A stretch of DNA of 29,192 nt from JBBSZK01 sp964428325 (lineage in GTDB: Archaea; Nanobdellota; Nanobdellia; Pacearchaeales; GW2011-AR1), in assembly GCA_964428325.1 (NCBI GenBank), contig CAYRXU010000009.1, positions 1 through 29,192 on the forward strand. Direction: 5' to 3'. The stretch's first letter is position 1. Each line of letters begins with the position of its first letter. The notes under the pieces were generated by a model, which worked only from the letters and a program-made list of their open reading frames with translations, did no database searches and had not been told where the DNA came from. The position numbers and the translations under genes were made by a program. This document shows, piece after piece, positions 7,645 to 14,736 of the stretch.

Positions 7645-8399
7645 GTCCAGACAACCTTCTTTACTTTTTTTGTGAGAGCTATTGGGTCGGAAGCTTGCCA
7701 GATATTTCTTCCTATGGCTAGGCCCGTAGCTCCGGCAGCCATGGCTTGCTGTGCCTGCATCAGGAATGTCTTTTCATCTGCTTTCATGCCGCCTGCGACC
7801 ACGACGCGACACTTTCCTGCAGACTTCACAGCCCATTCAAGATCTTTTGGAGATGTGTTCCAATGGACTTTCACCATGTCGGCTCCGAGCTCGAGGCCAA
7901 CGCGGCAGGCATATGCCAGAAGTTCTCCCGCGTCTTTGCCTTCTATGCCTGAACCACGAGGGTATATCCACGCGATAACGGGTATGCCTGCAGAGTGAGC
8001 TTCTCTTTCGATCTTTTCGAATTCACTCATCATGGTGCTTTCGTGCGAGCTGCCAATGTATATTGTATAGCCTACTGCTGCTGCCCCTAAATCGATGGCC
8101 TCGCTGACTGTGCAGAGTTGTGGCGCAATGGGCTCGCCTTTGACAAGATTTGTTTTACCGTTGAGTTTGATTATAAGGGGGACTTTTGATTTTTTGATTT
8201 CTTTCTGGTATTGTTCTGCTAAACCTTTCTGAAACACAAGAGCGTTAAACTTCCCTTTCTTTGCGATATCTATTATGTTCTTAGGATCGACATTTTTGTC
8301 ATTGAAGTCGGTTGGCCCATGTTCAAGACCTTGGTCGTAGGCAAGAAAGATGCACTTATCTTTTGTAAGGAGGTTTCTAATCAAGTTCTCTTTTTTCAT
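7641..8399 (-). CDS. class I fructose-bisphosphate aldolase, archaeal (DhnA/DeoC-like) type
   Basis: The 252-residue TIM-barrel protein begins with FLAYDQGLEHGP (about 18-29), a hallmark of the archaeal class I aldolase family, and has GAAAVGYTIYIGS (105-117), WIYPRG (144-149) and Schiff-base Lys 177 in ADMVKVHW. VVVAGGMK and AIGRNIW form the C-terminal phosphate site. It splits or makes fructose 1,6-bisphosphate. The related 2-amino-3,7-dideoxy-heptulosonate synthase (MJ0400 type) belongs to the same superfamily, but coupling to tpiA argues for the glycolytic role. It is the first gene of the fba-tpiA operon, with a strong TATA box placing transcription start at or next to the ATG. Confidence 0.92.
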   Translation of the reverse strand: MKKENLIRNLLTKDKCIFLAYDQGLEHGPTDFNDKNVDPKNIIDIAKKGKFNALVFQKGLAEQYQKEIKKSKVPLIIKLNGKTNLVKGEPIAPQLCTVSEAIDLGAAAVGYTIYIGSSHESTMMSEFEKIEREAHSAGIPVIAWIYPRGSGIEGKDAGELLAYACRVGLELGADMVKVHWNTSPKDLEWAVKSAGKCRVVVAGGMKADEKTFLMQAQQAMAAGATGLAIGRNIWQASDPIALTKKVKKVVWT

Positions 8400-8418
8400 C
8401 TTCCAATAAGGCGTATGC

Positions 8419-8429
8419 GTTATATAAAC
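8419..8429 (-). promoter_or_regulatory. TATA box of the aldolase-tpiA operon
   Basis: The minus strand reads GTTTATATAAC, centred 25 nt upstream of the ATG at 8399. It is one of the clearest TATA boxes in the window. Confidence 0.7.
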
Positions 8430-8439
8430 GTTCCATTAA

Positions 8440-8449
8440 GTTTTTAAGG
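8440..8449 (+). promoter_or_regulatory. TATA-like element of the 8470 gene
   Basis: GTTTTTAAGG is centred 25-26 nt upstream of the ATG at 8470. It is divergent from the aldolase promoter at 8419-8429. Confidence 0.5.
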
Positions 8450-8469
8450 AGATTCTGATTGTTTTTCTT

Positions 8470-8928
8470 ATGGCTTTGAAACTTGTTGGTGGCTCGAGAC
8501 CTATTGATCCGGCTCAGGCGCGTCTTTTTTTCTTAGGGGATTTGGAAAAGTCGAGTCTAGAGGATTTAGGTAGACGCGCAATTGACGTTCTTCGCGACTC
8601 AGCTCATGATCATGCCTCGCGCGTGGCGAAAGGTGAGAGCATAGATCTTGGTAAAAGAACACAGTTGCTCTTGCATTATTCTCCTTCTTCACGGGTGGTG
8701 CTTGCCTTTAGGGAGAGTCCTTTTTTAGCTGGGGACGTTTTTAAACTTCAATACTTGGATTGTCCTGCAGTTCAGCCTGACTTTCTAGTCGAGTCTATAC
8801 TCTCTCATTATAAAGATAAGGAGCTTATTTATGTTGCCAGCGGTTATAATTCGGAAAGAGGACGAGCTCACGAGCTTGAAGTTGCTATGCGTAAGATTCG
8901 CAGTAATGTCAAGTCTACTTTTGCTTAA
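8470..8928 (+). CDS. hypothetical protein, first of a tandem paralogous pair
   Basis: The 152-residue soluble product has no signal peptide or membrane segment and no family I recognise. It shares a layout with the next gene: ARLFFLGD (17-24), LLLHYSPS (66-73), then LIYVASGYN (119-127) about 50 residues later. The promoters also look alike. Shared hydrophobic strands and conserved LGD, HYSP and Y-x-A-x-G suggest a common alpha/beta fold, but this is inference from two sequences. The ATG is supported by TATA spacing. Function is unknown. Confidence 0.8.
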   Translation: MALKLVGGSRPIDPAQARLFFLGDLEKSSLEDLGRRAIDVLRDSAHDHASRVAKGESIDLGKRTQLLLHYSPSSRVVLAFRESPFLAGDVFKLQYLDCPAVQPDFLVESILSHYKDKELIYVASGYNSERGRAHELEVAMRKIRSNVKSTFA

Positions 8929-8935
8929 TTCATTA

Positions 8936-8947
8936 GATTTTTAAAGG
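8936..8947 (+). promoter_or_regulatory. TATA-like element of the 8967 gene
   Basis: GATTTTTAAAGG is centred 25 nt upstream of the ATG at 8967, so the second paralogue has its own promoter closely resembling the first one. Confidence 0.5.
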
Positions 8948-8966
8948 CAGTTCTGGGAGCGTTTGT

Positions 8967-9422
8967 ATGGATGAACATCAAGAAAAACGTATAATTTTTC
9001 CTAAGGAGGCGTACCTGTTTTGCTTAGGAGACATGAGAACGAGAGAGATAACGGAGCACATTTATTTTATTAATGAGGCAGTTAGACTGTCTCGGGCCAA
9101 GACTCTCCATGCTGTCCAGCCTTTTAAGACGCTACGTGCCCATTATTCACCTGATGCTGTGGCTTTTCAGAATATGGAGGTTGCCCTTTCCCGTGTTGAA
9201 GAGCGTCCTTTTGATTTGAGAGCTCTTGAAGGTGCTGAGAATATGAATCTGGATACAATTCAACACATGTCTACACGTCTATCATCAAATCAGTCGTTTG
9301 GGTATTTGGCCAATGGATTCTGGTCTCAGGATCCTAACACCAGAAGCTTGTCAGGATTGTTGGAGCAAAAAGGTTTCACCGTGCGTGTCTACAAGAATAT
9401 GCCGTTTCCAGACAATGTTTAA
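8967..9422 (+). CDS. hypothetical protein, second of a tandem paralogous pair
   Basis: The 151-residue product repeats the plan of its neighbour at 8470: AYLFCLGD (15-22), LRAHYSPD (56-63) and GYLANGFWS (112-120). Outside these blocks the two have diverged strongly. The C-terminus adds GLLEQKGFTVRVYKN, which looks like a helix-strand unit. No signal peptide, membrane segment or known catalytic motif is visible. The gene is flanked by its paralogue and the DoxX-like gene, and its stop codon lies within the DoxX gene's TATA element. Function is unknown. Confidence 0.8.
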   Translation: MDEHQEKRIIFPKEAYLFCLGDMRTREITEHIYFINEAVRLSRAKTLHAVQPFKTLRAHYSPDAVAFQNMEVALSRVEERPFDLRALEGAENMNLDTIQHMSTRLSSNQSFGYLANGFWSQDPNTRSLSGLLEQKGFTVRVYKNMPFPDNV

Positions 9423-9462
9423 ATAATAACTTAACATAGATGTTTATTCTTGTGAAAGGAGG
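9417..9462 (+). promoter_or_regulatory. TATA box and strong Shine-Dalgarno of the DoxX-like gene
   Basis: GTTTAAATAA (9417-9426) overlaps the stop codon of the preceding gene. A start site about 25 nt on gives a leader of about 27 nt carrying AAAGGAGG (9455-9462), 11 nt before the ATG at 9474. This is unlike the leaderless genes around it and suggests efficient SD-led translation. Confidence 0.6.
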
Positions 9463-9473
9463 AATGAACTATA

Positions 9474-9839
9474 ATGGATTCTAAATGTGCATGGATTACT
9501 CATCGCATACTTCTTGGCTTGCTTATGCTTATCCCTGGATTGTTGAAGCTTTTCGTCTTCAAGCCTTCCGGAGTAACTGGCATGCTGAGCGGTATGGGCT
9601 TCCCTGCTCCTATGTTCTTCGCTTGGATTTTGATACTCGCGGAAATCGTATTCGGAGTTGCTATCTTAGCTAATTGGAAGATCAAGTATACTGCCTGGCC
9701 TCCAATGGTCATCCTGGTTGTTGCAACACTTGTAACATTCCCATGGACAGCACTTGGACAGGCTCAATGGCCAACTGTGCTATTGCACCTTGTGGCTATT
9801 TGCGGATATTGGATGCTAGCTGCAGAAGCTAAGCACTAA
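9474..9839 (+). CDS. DoxX-like small integral membrane protein
   Basis: The 121-residue protein has four predicted membrane segments (about 10-28, 47-66, 74-92, 98-116). The first carries LLGLLMLIPGLLKL and the second FAWILILAEIVFGVAILAN, matching the DoxX/DoxD-like pattern in which an early G-x-x-K/R precedes helix 2 with a conserved Glu. DoxX proteins are linked in different organisms to quinone chemistry, thiosulfate oxidation or redox stress; no partner is visible here. A strong Shine-Dalgarno precedes the ATG. The stop overlaps the 3' end of the convergent phosphohexomutase gene by 11 nt. Confidence 0.8.
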   Translation: MDSKCAWITHRILLGLLMLIPGLLKLFVFKPSGVTGMLSGMGFPAPMFFAWILILAEIVFGVAILANWKIKYTAWPPMVILVVATLVTFPWTALGQAQWPTVLLHLVAICGYWMLAAEAKH

Positions 9840-11175
9840 GAACGCTATCAATTATCTTTTTTATTTTTTTTATCTTTTCTTCTACTTGTTTCTTGGAGTG
9901 GCCTTCTCCTGTGAGGCGCACGAGTGGCTCGGTTTGGCTGGCCCTGACCTTGAAGTCTCCTTCTGGAAGTGAGAAAGTGACGCCGTCGAATCTATCGCTT
10001 GGTGTGAAGCCTCGTGACTTGAATGCTGATTCTATTCTTTTCATGACTTTGTCAGGATGTTTTGTCTTGAAGTTGATGCCTGTTGCTTTGTGGTATATCT
10101 TTAGAGGTTCTGCAAGCTCTGCAAGTGTGTAGCGAGAACGCGAGAGAATCTCGCACATAGTCAGTGCCGCAATGATGCCTGAATCTGCGTAGGAGTTTGC
10201 CTTGAACATGAAGTGGCCGGTGTCTTCAATACCAAGTATTGCTTTTTCCTTGTGCATACGCGCCTTGATGAATGTGTGACCCACACGTTCTTTGAGTGCG
10301 GTGCCTCCTGCACGCGTTACCGTTTCTGCAAGGATGCGAGAGCATGTTGAGCTGTAAACTATATTGCTGTGAGGATGTTCTGATGTAAGGTATTGTGCAA
10401 GAAGCGTACCTGCAAGCGACCCTTCTACGATAGCTCCAGTATTATCGACAAAGCCAGCTCTGTCTGCATCGCCGTCGAGTGCAATGCCAAGATCTGCTTT
10501 GTGCTTTCTCACAGAGTTTGCAAGTTGTTTCATGTTTTCTGGGACTGCAGGATTAGGTTCGTGATTGGGATAGCTTCCATCAAGTTCATAGAAGAGTGGA
10601 ATGATTTTGAATGGTAGGTGAGGGAAAACGTGTTGTGCGATGAGCGCGCCTACACCATTTGTTGCATCTACGACAATTTTGAGTGGTTTGAGTGCGCGCT
10701 TGTTGACAAATGAGAGAACGTATTGCGTGTAGGCAGGCATGATGTCATGTGTTGAGAGTGTGCCTTTTTTCTTTGTATTATTGAATGAGCCTTTCTGTGC
10801 TATCTTCTCAATAGTTTTGAGACCGTTTGCCTCGTAGAGGGGCATGGCGTTGGCTTTCACGAGATAGAATCCATTATATTCTGCCGGATTGTGAGATGCA
10901 GTCACCATGATGCCTGGCTTGTTGAGTTTTATTGTTGCAAAGTAAAGTCCTGGAGAGTCGATGACACCTATATCGATTACATTAACACCATGATCAAGCA
11001 AGCCCGCGATAAGTGCACGGGAAAGTTGTGGGGAGGAGAGGCGATTGTCCCGCGCAACAATGACTTCTTTTGATTTGATGAACTGTGCAAATGCTCTTCC
11101 CACCTTGTACGTTATATCTTCGTTAAGATCTGTTGGATAGATGCCGCGAATATCGTTTGCCTTGAAGAGTGTCAT
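9829..11175 (-). CDS. phosphomannomutase/phosphoglucomutase
   Basis: This alpha-D-phosphohexomutase has the four expected sites: the phosphoserine loop VTASHNP (Ser about 94), the Mg loop DGDADR (about 234-239), the sugar-binding loop GIEDTGH near 318 (usual form GxEMSGH) and the phosphate-binding RASQTEP (usual RxSxTEP) near the C-terminus. It interconverts 1- and 6-phosphates of glucose or mannose, feeding glycan and surface polymer synthesis or storage sugar use. The ATG at 11175 overlaps the TGA of the upstream phosphatase by 4 nt, so it is preferred; another in-frame ATG at 11181 would add two residues. Sugar specificity cannot be decided here. Confidence 0.93.
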   Translation of the reverse strand: MTLFKANDIRGIYPTDLNEDITYKVGRAFAQFIKSKEVIVARDNRLSSPQLSRALIAGLLDHGVNVIDIGVIDSPGLYFATIKLNKPGIMVTASHNPAEYNGFYLVKANAMPLYEANGLKTIEKIAQKGSFNNTKKKGTLSTHDIMPAYTQYVLSFVNKRALKPLKIVVDATNGVGALIAQHVFPHLPFKIIPLFYELDGSYPNHEPNPAVPENMKQLANSVRKHKADLGIALDGDADRAGFVDNTGAIVEGSLAGTLLAQYLTSEHPHSNIVYSSTCSRILAETVTRAGGTALKERVGHTFIKARMHKEKAILGIEDTGHFMFKANSYADSGIIAALTMCEILSRSRYTLAELAEPLKIYHKATGINFKTKHPDKVMKRIESAFKSRGFTPSDRFDGVTFSLPEGDFKVRASQTEPLVRLTGEGHSKKQVEEKIKKIKKIIDSVLSA

Positions 11176-11573
11176 GCCCACTCCTTGGCTAGTGCCTTGA
11201 CCTTCTTCTGAATCATACGTGTTATCTTGACACGTTCCTGGACTGTATCGTTGTGTGCATCGGGTATCTTCCAGGCGATGACTTTCTTGCCTAACTTTTT
11301 ATTCTTGTCAAATAGGGCTGCAGGAACATCATCAGCTACGACAACAGTAACGTCTTGCCATCGCATGAGCCGTGATGTCAATCCGCTAGGGTGTGTCTTT
11401 ATCTTCAAGTTGAATTCCTTTGCTGCCTTGAGTATGCTCTCGCGCTGTGGGCCTCCGCGAATTGGTGCTGCAGACTTTACATGAATTGATGGATTAGTGT
11501 TATATCTCTTGAAGAATGCCTCGGCCATGACGCTCCGGAATCGATTGTATCTGCAGACAAATAGTACGTTCAT
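11172..11573 (-). CDS. low-molecular-weight protein-tyrosine phosphatase/ArsC-like protein
   Basis: The 133-residue product begins MNVLFVCRYNRFRSVMAEAF, in which C7-x5-R13-S14 is the LMW phosphatase P-loop. The acid/base region near the C-terminus reads IPDAHND, related to the DP motif of the family. Relatives dephosphorylate protein tyrosine or, in the arsenate reductase branch, reduce arsenate using extra cysteines; no additional cysteine is visible beyond the P-loop, which disfavors arsenate reductase. It is translationally coupled (ATGA) to the phosphohexomutase. Upstream, GAGAGGGTGA sits close to the ATG as a possible Shine-Dalgarno, and a TATA element lies at 11607-11616. Confidence 0.85.
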   Translation of the reverse strand: MNVLFVCRYNRFRSVMAEAFFKRYNTNPSIHVKSAAPIRGGPQRESILKAAKEFNLKIKTHPSGLTSRLMRWQDVTVVVADDVPAALFDKNKKLGKKVIAWKIPDAHNDTVQERVKITRMIQKKVKALAKEWA

Positions 11574-11606
11574 TTCACCCTCTCTTTGCTAGATAATGCG
11601 CGAGGA

Positions 11607-11616
11607 TTATTTAAAC
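11607..11616 (-). promoter_or_regulatory. TATA box of the phosphatase-phosphohexomutase operon
   Basis: The minus strand reads GTTTAAATAA, centred 38 nt before the ATG at 11573, leaving a leader of about 12 nt with a GGGTGA Shine-Dalgarno-like motif. Confidence 0.5.
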
Positions 11617-11626
11617 GTATACGAGA

Positions 11627-12454
11627 TTATTTCTTATCATTTGCCAGTCGCGCATAATCGGCAGGAGCATCTTCGCTGAATTGCTTGACGCCTTCGATAG
11701 TCTTGACGTGGTTGAGGGCGTTTGATAGTATTTCTGGAGGGACTGTTGCTACGTGTGAACCTGCTGCAGCGCATTCTCTTAGCTGGCGTGTGTTTCTTAC
11801 ACTAGCTGCAAGGACTTGGGCTTTCATGTTGAACTGCTTGAAGAGTGCGACCGTTTGCTTTACAACATCTACACCAGATAGAATGCCATTATCTTGGAGA
11901 TGTTTGCCTGCGTGAATGTAACCTTCAGCAGGATAGTAGTCTGGCTTTTCAAATCCGATTCCATGTTGTGATCTGATATGGTCGTCAATGCGACCTGCGA
12001 ATATACTTACATAGGTTGCCCCTGCTTTAGCAGCCATAAGTGCTTGTTCTGGCGTGAATACAAGTGTGCAGTTGACAGGGATACGTGCTTGAGCTAGTGC
12101 CTTTATCGCTCGAAGACCGTCTGTCGTTTTTGTTTTGCCTGTAAGAGATGTGTTAATAGGGATCTTGATGACTACATTGTTGGCGATTGGGTTGAATCGG
12201 TTGTAGAGTGCCGTGCCTTCTTTGACCATGCCTTCAAAGTCCGTCTTTGTGACTTCAAGAGATACGGGCGTGTTCTTGGCTACTGTTAGAATGTCAATGA
12301 GATATTCTTCTAGGTTGATTTTCTTTGAGCCTTTCTTGTGTAATGCAAGGGCTTGTTTGAGAAGAGAAGGATTTGTTGTTACACCGTCAATGATTCCAGA
12401 AGCGTATGCGCGCTCGATTTCGTCAATATCGGCTGAATCAATGAATAGTTTCAC
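11627..12454 (-). CDS. tal: transaldolase, short (MipB/TalC) family
   Basis: The 275-residue TIM-barrel protein has FIDSADIDEI (4-13), GVTTNPSLL (24-32), VSLEV (64-68), Schiff-base Lys 97 in VVIKIP, NCTLVF and VSIFAGRIDDH. Transaldolase moves a dihydroxyacetone unit between sugar phosphates in the non-oxidative pentose phosphate pathway; the close relative fructose-6-phosphate aldolase shares the fold. The protein is longer than the usual 215-220 residues, with an insertion near 38-55 and a C-terminal tail. The start is GTG at 12454, since the overlapping upstream ATG runs straight into TGA. Presence of a full transketolase at 27304 supports the pathway role. Confidence 0.92.
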   Translation of the reverse strand: MKLFIDSADIDEIERAYASGIIDGVTTNPSLLKQALALHKKGSKKINLEEYLIDILTVAKNTPVSLEVTKTDFEGMVKEGTALYNRFNPIANNVVIKIPINTSLTGKTKTTDGLRAIKALAQARIPVNCTLVFTPEQALMAAKAGATYVSIFAGRIDDHIRSQHGIGFEKPDYYPAEGYIHAGKHLQDNGILSGVDVVKQTVALFKQFNMKAQVLAASVRNTRQLRECAAAGSHVATVPPEILSNALNHVKTIEGVKQFSEDAPADYARLANDKK

Positions 12455-12473
12455 ATCCCTAACCCCTTGTTCG

Positions 12474-12500
12474 CATTTAAAAGTCAGGCTTGTATATAAA
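12474..12500 (-). promoter_or_regulatory. two TATA-like elements upstream of transaldolase
   Basis: CTTTTAAATG (12474-12483) is 24 nt before the GTG, and TTTATATACA (12491-12500) is about 42 nt before it. The first would give a leaderless transcript, the second a leader of about 16 nt. Which is used is unclear. Confidence 0.45.
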
Positions 12501-12549
12501 GGTTTGCGGATTTCTTTGGTATATCCTAATGGCTTAATTGTTATTTAAG

Positions 12550-12597
12550 ATTAAATAATGAAGAATATCTGAAATTTGTTAAATAACATTATTTAAT
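12550..12597. repeat. 11-bp AT-only inverted repeat
   Basis: ATTAAATAATG (12550-12560) and CATTATTTAAT (12587-12597) are perfect inverted copies with a 26-nt spacer. The right arm covers the stop codon of the D-2-hydroxyacid dehydrogenase gene. It may act in 3' end formation or bind a regulator. Being AT-rich, it could also be chance. Confidence 0.5.
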
Positions 12598-13594
12598 TGA
12601 ACGTAATCACGTTCAGGTGTTTACCGCTAAGGAAGGCTTCTATGTTTTCTAGCGTTGTCTTGAGTATGGTGTCTACGCTTTCTTTGGTGTAGAATGCTAT
12701 ATGTGGCGTGACGATGACGTTTTTGTGTTTGAGAAGGGTGTGGGCTTTGCGGAGCATGCGCCAATCGTGCAAACTGTGATGCGTGTGTTTCATAGGTTGA
12801 TGGATCTCATGGAGTTGAGCTTCGCCTTCCAGGACATCGAGTGCTGCGCCTGCAAGGCGTTTGGTCTCGAGTGCATGTGAGAGTGCTTGTGTGTCTACTA
12901 ATGGGCCTCTTGCTGTATTGATAAGAAAAGCACCTCGCTTCATCATTGCCAGCGTTTTTGTGTTTATCATATGATGGGTCTTTGGTGTGTGCGGCACATG
13001 AAGTGTGACAATGTCTGACTTTGTGAGCAAGTCTGAGAGTGTTGTATAAGTTATATGATCATGCGTGCCTTTCTTTTTTGTGTCGGTGTACACGAGAACT
13101 TTCATATGGAAGGCGCGTGCAAGTTCAATAACACGAGAGCCGATGGCTCCTGCACCTATAACTCCAAGCGTTTTGCCCTCGAGAGTCAGGCCGCGTAGAC
13201 CTTCTATCGAGAAGTCGTCATGGCGTGTTCTTTCAATACCGCGATGTACATTTCTCAAGAGTGCAAGAATAAGTGCGAATGTGTGTTCAGCTACGCATTC
13301 TCCACCGTAGCGCGGAATGTTACAGACAGTTATACCTGCGCGCCTGCACGCATCTAGATCAATGTGGTCGTAGCCAGTTGACATGGTGACGATGAGCTTG
13401 AGACAGGGCATATTGTGAATGATCTCCTTGGTAATTTTAGAATAGATGAACGTTACAAGAATTTCTGTTTGATAAAGATGTTTGAGGTCGTGTGTAGTGA
13501 GTGCATGTGGATAGAAGGATGTATTATGTTTTGCACATTTCTTGGTAAAAAATTCCTGCTCGTAGGAATCTGTTTCGAAGAATGCTATATTCAT
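12593..13594 (-). CDS. D-isomer-specific 2-hydroxyacid dehydrogenase, D-lactate dehydrogenase-like
   Basis: The 333-residue protein has a split catalytic domain and a Rossmann domain with GVIGAGAIGSR (144-154). The catalytic triad is in place: Arg 229 in NTARGPLVD, Glu 258 in DVLEGE and His 298 in TPHIAFYT. STGYDHID (72-79) and IPRYGGECVAEHTFALI (93-109) are typical of the LDH branch. It would reduce pyruvate, or a related 2-oxoacid, with NADH, giving a fermentative electron sink. A His-rich insertion (about 262-282) lengthens the last catalytic segment, as in D-LDH-like members. AGAGGTTGAT precedes the ATG as a possible Shine-Dalgarno, and a TATA element is at 13628-13637. Confidence 0.88.
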   Translation of the reverse strand: MNIAFFETDSYEQEFFTKKCAKHNTSFYPHALTTHDLKHLYQTEILVTFIYSKITKEIIHNMPCLKLIVTMSTGYDHIDLDACRRAGITVCNIPRYGGECVAEHTFALILALLRNVHRGIERTRHDDFSIEGLRGLTLEGKTLGVIGAGAIGSRVIELARAFHMKVLVYTDTKKKGTHDHITYTTLSDLLTKSDIVTLHVPHTPKTHHMINTKTLAMMKRGAFLINTARGPLVDTQALSHALETKRLAGAALDVLEGEAQLHEIHQPMKHTHHSLHDWRMLRKAHTLLKHKNVIVTPHIAFYTKESVDTILKTTLENIEAFLSGKHLNVITFN

Positions 13595-13627
13595 ATCAAC
13601 CTCTCTATCTTATTTGTCGAGGAGGAT

Positions 13628-13637
13628 ATTTAAAACT
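13628..13637 (-). promoter_or_regulatory. TATA box of the D-2-hydroxyacid dehydrogenase gene
   Basis: The minus strand reads GTTTTAAATA, centred 38 nt before the ATG at 13594. The leader would be about 12 nt and would include AGAGGTTGAT. Confidence 0.5.
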
Positions 13638-13644
13638 AGCTAAA

Positions 13645-14190
13645 TCACCACTCAAATCTAAACATTATGCCCAGACCGTACGTATCTACCTTTTCCGCTC
13701 CAGTGATCTCTTTCATCCAACCTGCAATGTCTCCGGTTACCTTCTTTGCGCCATCATGTGCACGACGGACAGGATGATTGTTGTCTAAATTCTTTGTAAA
13801 TCGATAGAATACATAGCTAACCATAGCGCCTTCAGAAGGTTTGTTGAGGAGGCATTCTCCAGTGCATGGATCATAAAGGTCTTCATGTGTTAGGACAGAC
13901 CTTTCATTTCTTCTCTCTTCCATGTAGGCATGAAAATTGCTTATTTTTTCTTCTTGCTCATTTAATCGTGCTAGTAATTCTGCATTCACAGAGAATCTTT
14001 GTCTATGAACTGTTTTTTTGGCAGGAGGAGCATATTTCGGAGGGTGCAATTCAGGGTGGGCGTTGTAATGGGCAACACGTTCATCAGCTCTCTTTTTACT
14101 TGCATTATATTGGCGAGAGGTCATACATCCGGTCAATCCTGATGCGCCGACCACGGCTGCCAGCCCAACACCCAGAAGGCGTGATGTCAT
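13645..14190 (-). CDS. putative lipoprotein of unknown function
   Basis: The 181-residue product begins with a short hydrophobic signal ending in the lipobox LTGC (19-22), so it is probably lipid-anchored on the outer face of the membrane. After Cys 22 comes a Lys/Pro-rich stretch, then a predicted helical part (ELLARLNEQEEKISNF), a DPCTGEC motif near 109-115 and a C-terminus ending TYGLGIMFRFEW. That last element, with alternating hydrophobics and a terminal aromatic, resembles the end of bacterial outer-membrane beta-strands, which is unexpected in an archaeon. The ATG lies about 24 nt from a TATA-like CTTTAAAAG. No family is recognised. Confidence 0.7.
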   Translation of the reverse strand: MTSRLLGVGLAAVVGASGLTGCMTSRQYNASKKRADERVAHYNAHPELHPPKYAPPAKKTVHRQRFSVNAELLARLNEQEEKISNFHAYMEERRNERSVLTHEDLYDPCTGECLLNKPSEGAMVSYVFYRFTKNLDNNHPVRRAHDGAKKVTGDIAGWMKEITGAEKVDTYGLGIMFRFEW

Positions 14191-14301
14191 ATTATTAGAT
14201 TTTGGGATAACTTTTAAAGATGTGTATATGGGGCGACAATAATAGTGCTATACAGTAATGGTTAAAAGGGCGTTTGAGTATGGGGTTGCGTAGCTGATTT
14301 C
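14191..14301. other. intergenic spacer between msrB and the lipoprotein gene
   Basis: The right-hand part of these 111 bases lies just downstream of msrB and the left-hand part holds the lipoprotein promoter (CTTTAAAAG, about 24 nt upstream of 14190, minus strand). I see no further gene or clear structure. Confidence 0.5.
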
Positions 14302-14688
14302 TTACTTTTTCTTCTTGAAATTGAGTGCACAACCATTAATACAGAAGCGTTCACCTGTTTTTGTTGGACCGTCTGGGAAAACGTGACCTAGATGCGAGCC
14401 GCAGTTCTTGCACATGACTTCTATTCTGTGCATGCCATGAGTGTTATCTTCCTTTAGCTCGATATTCTTTGTGTTGGCCGGCTTGTCGAAAGATGGCCAT
14501 CCTGTGCCTGAGTCGAACTTTGCGTCTGCACTGAAGAGAACATTACCACAGGCTGCGCAGGTGTAATCTCCCTTGTCCTTATTGTGCAGCAACTCAGAGG
14601 TGAATGGCATTTCAGTACCCTTTTCGCGTAGAACATGATATTGCTCGCTTGTAAGCTTTGATTTCATCTCTTTTTCTGAAGGTTTCAT
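14302..14688 (-). CDS. msrB: peptide-methionine (R)-S-oxide reductase
   Basis: From the ATG at 14688 the 128-residue protein carries the MsrB zinc site CAAC (44-47) and CKNC (93-96), the GTGWPSF signature (60-66), HLGHVFPDGP (98-107) and catalytic Cys 116 in RFCINGCAL. It reduces the R epimer of methionine sulfoxide in oxidised proteins. A second cysteine (Cys 120) in this motif is less usual and might matter in recycling; that is speculation. In-frame ATGs at 14763 and 14727 exist, but the 14763 reading would overlap mscL and the TATA element is exactly 24-25 nt from 14688. The gene diverges from mscL from a single shared promoter. Confidence 0.93.
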   Translation of the reverse strand: MKPSEKEMKSKLTSEQYHVLREKGTEMPFTSELLHNKDKGDYTCAACGNVLFSADAKFDSGTGWPSFDKPANTKNIELKEDNTHGMHRIEVMCKNCGSHLGHVFPDGPTKTGERFCINGCALNFKKKK

Positions 14689-14707
14689 ACGATTTGTGAG
14701 AGTTAGA

Positions 14708-14717
14708 TTTATTAATA
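14708..14717. promoter_or_regulatory. single bidirectional TATA element serving msrB and mscL
   Basis: TTTATTAATA contains the palindrome TATTAATA and lies exactly midway between the first bases of the two divergent start codons at 14688 and 14737, 24-25 nt from each. Both mRNAs would be leaderless. No second TATA element is visible in the 48-nt spacer. Confidence 0.6.
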
Positions 14718-14736
14718 GTTTATGCATTATTAATCT

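Noticed and set aside
7396..7998. Long plus-strand frame opposite tpiA and the aldolase gene
   Set aside because: Antisense shadow of two clearly coding genes, with no promoter and low-complexity composition.
9464..9484. Six-codon mini-frame overlapping the DoxX-like start
   Set aside because: Its ATG is one base from the Shine-Dalgarno, too close for normal initiation; better seen as chance.
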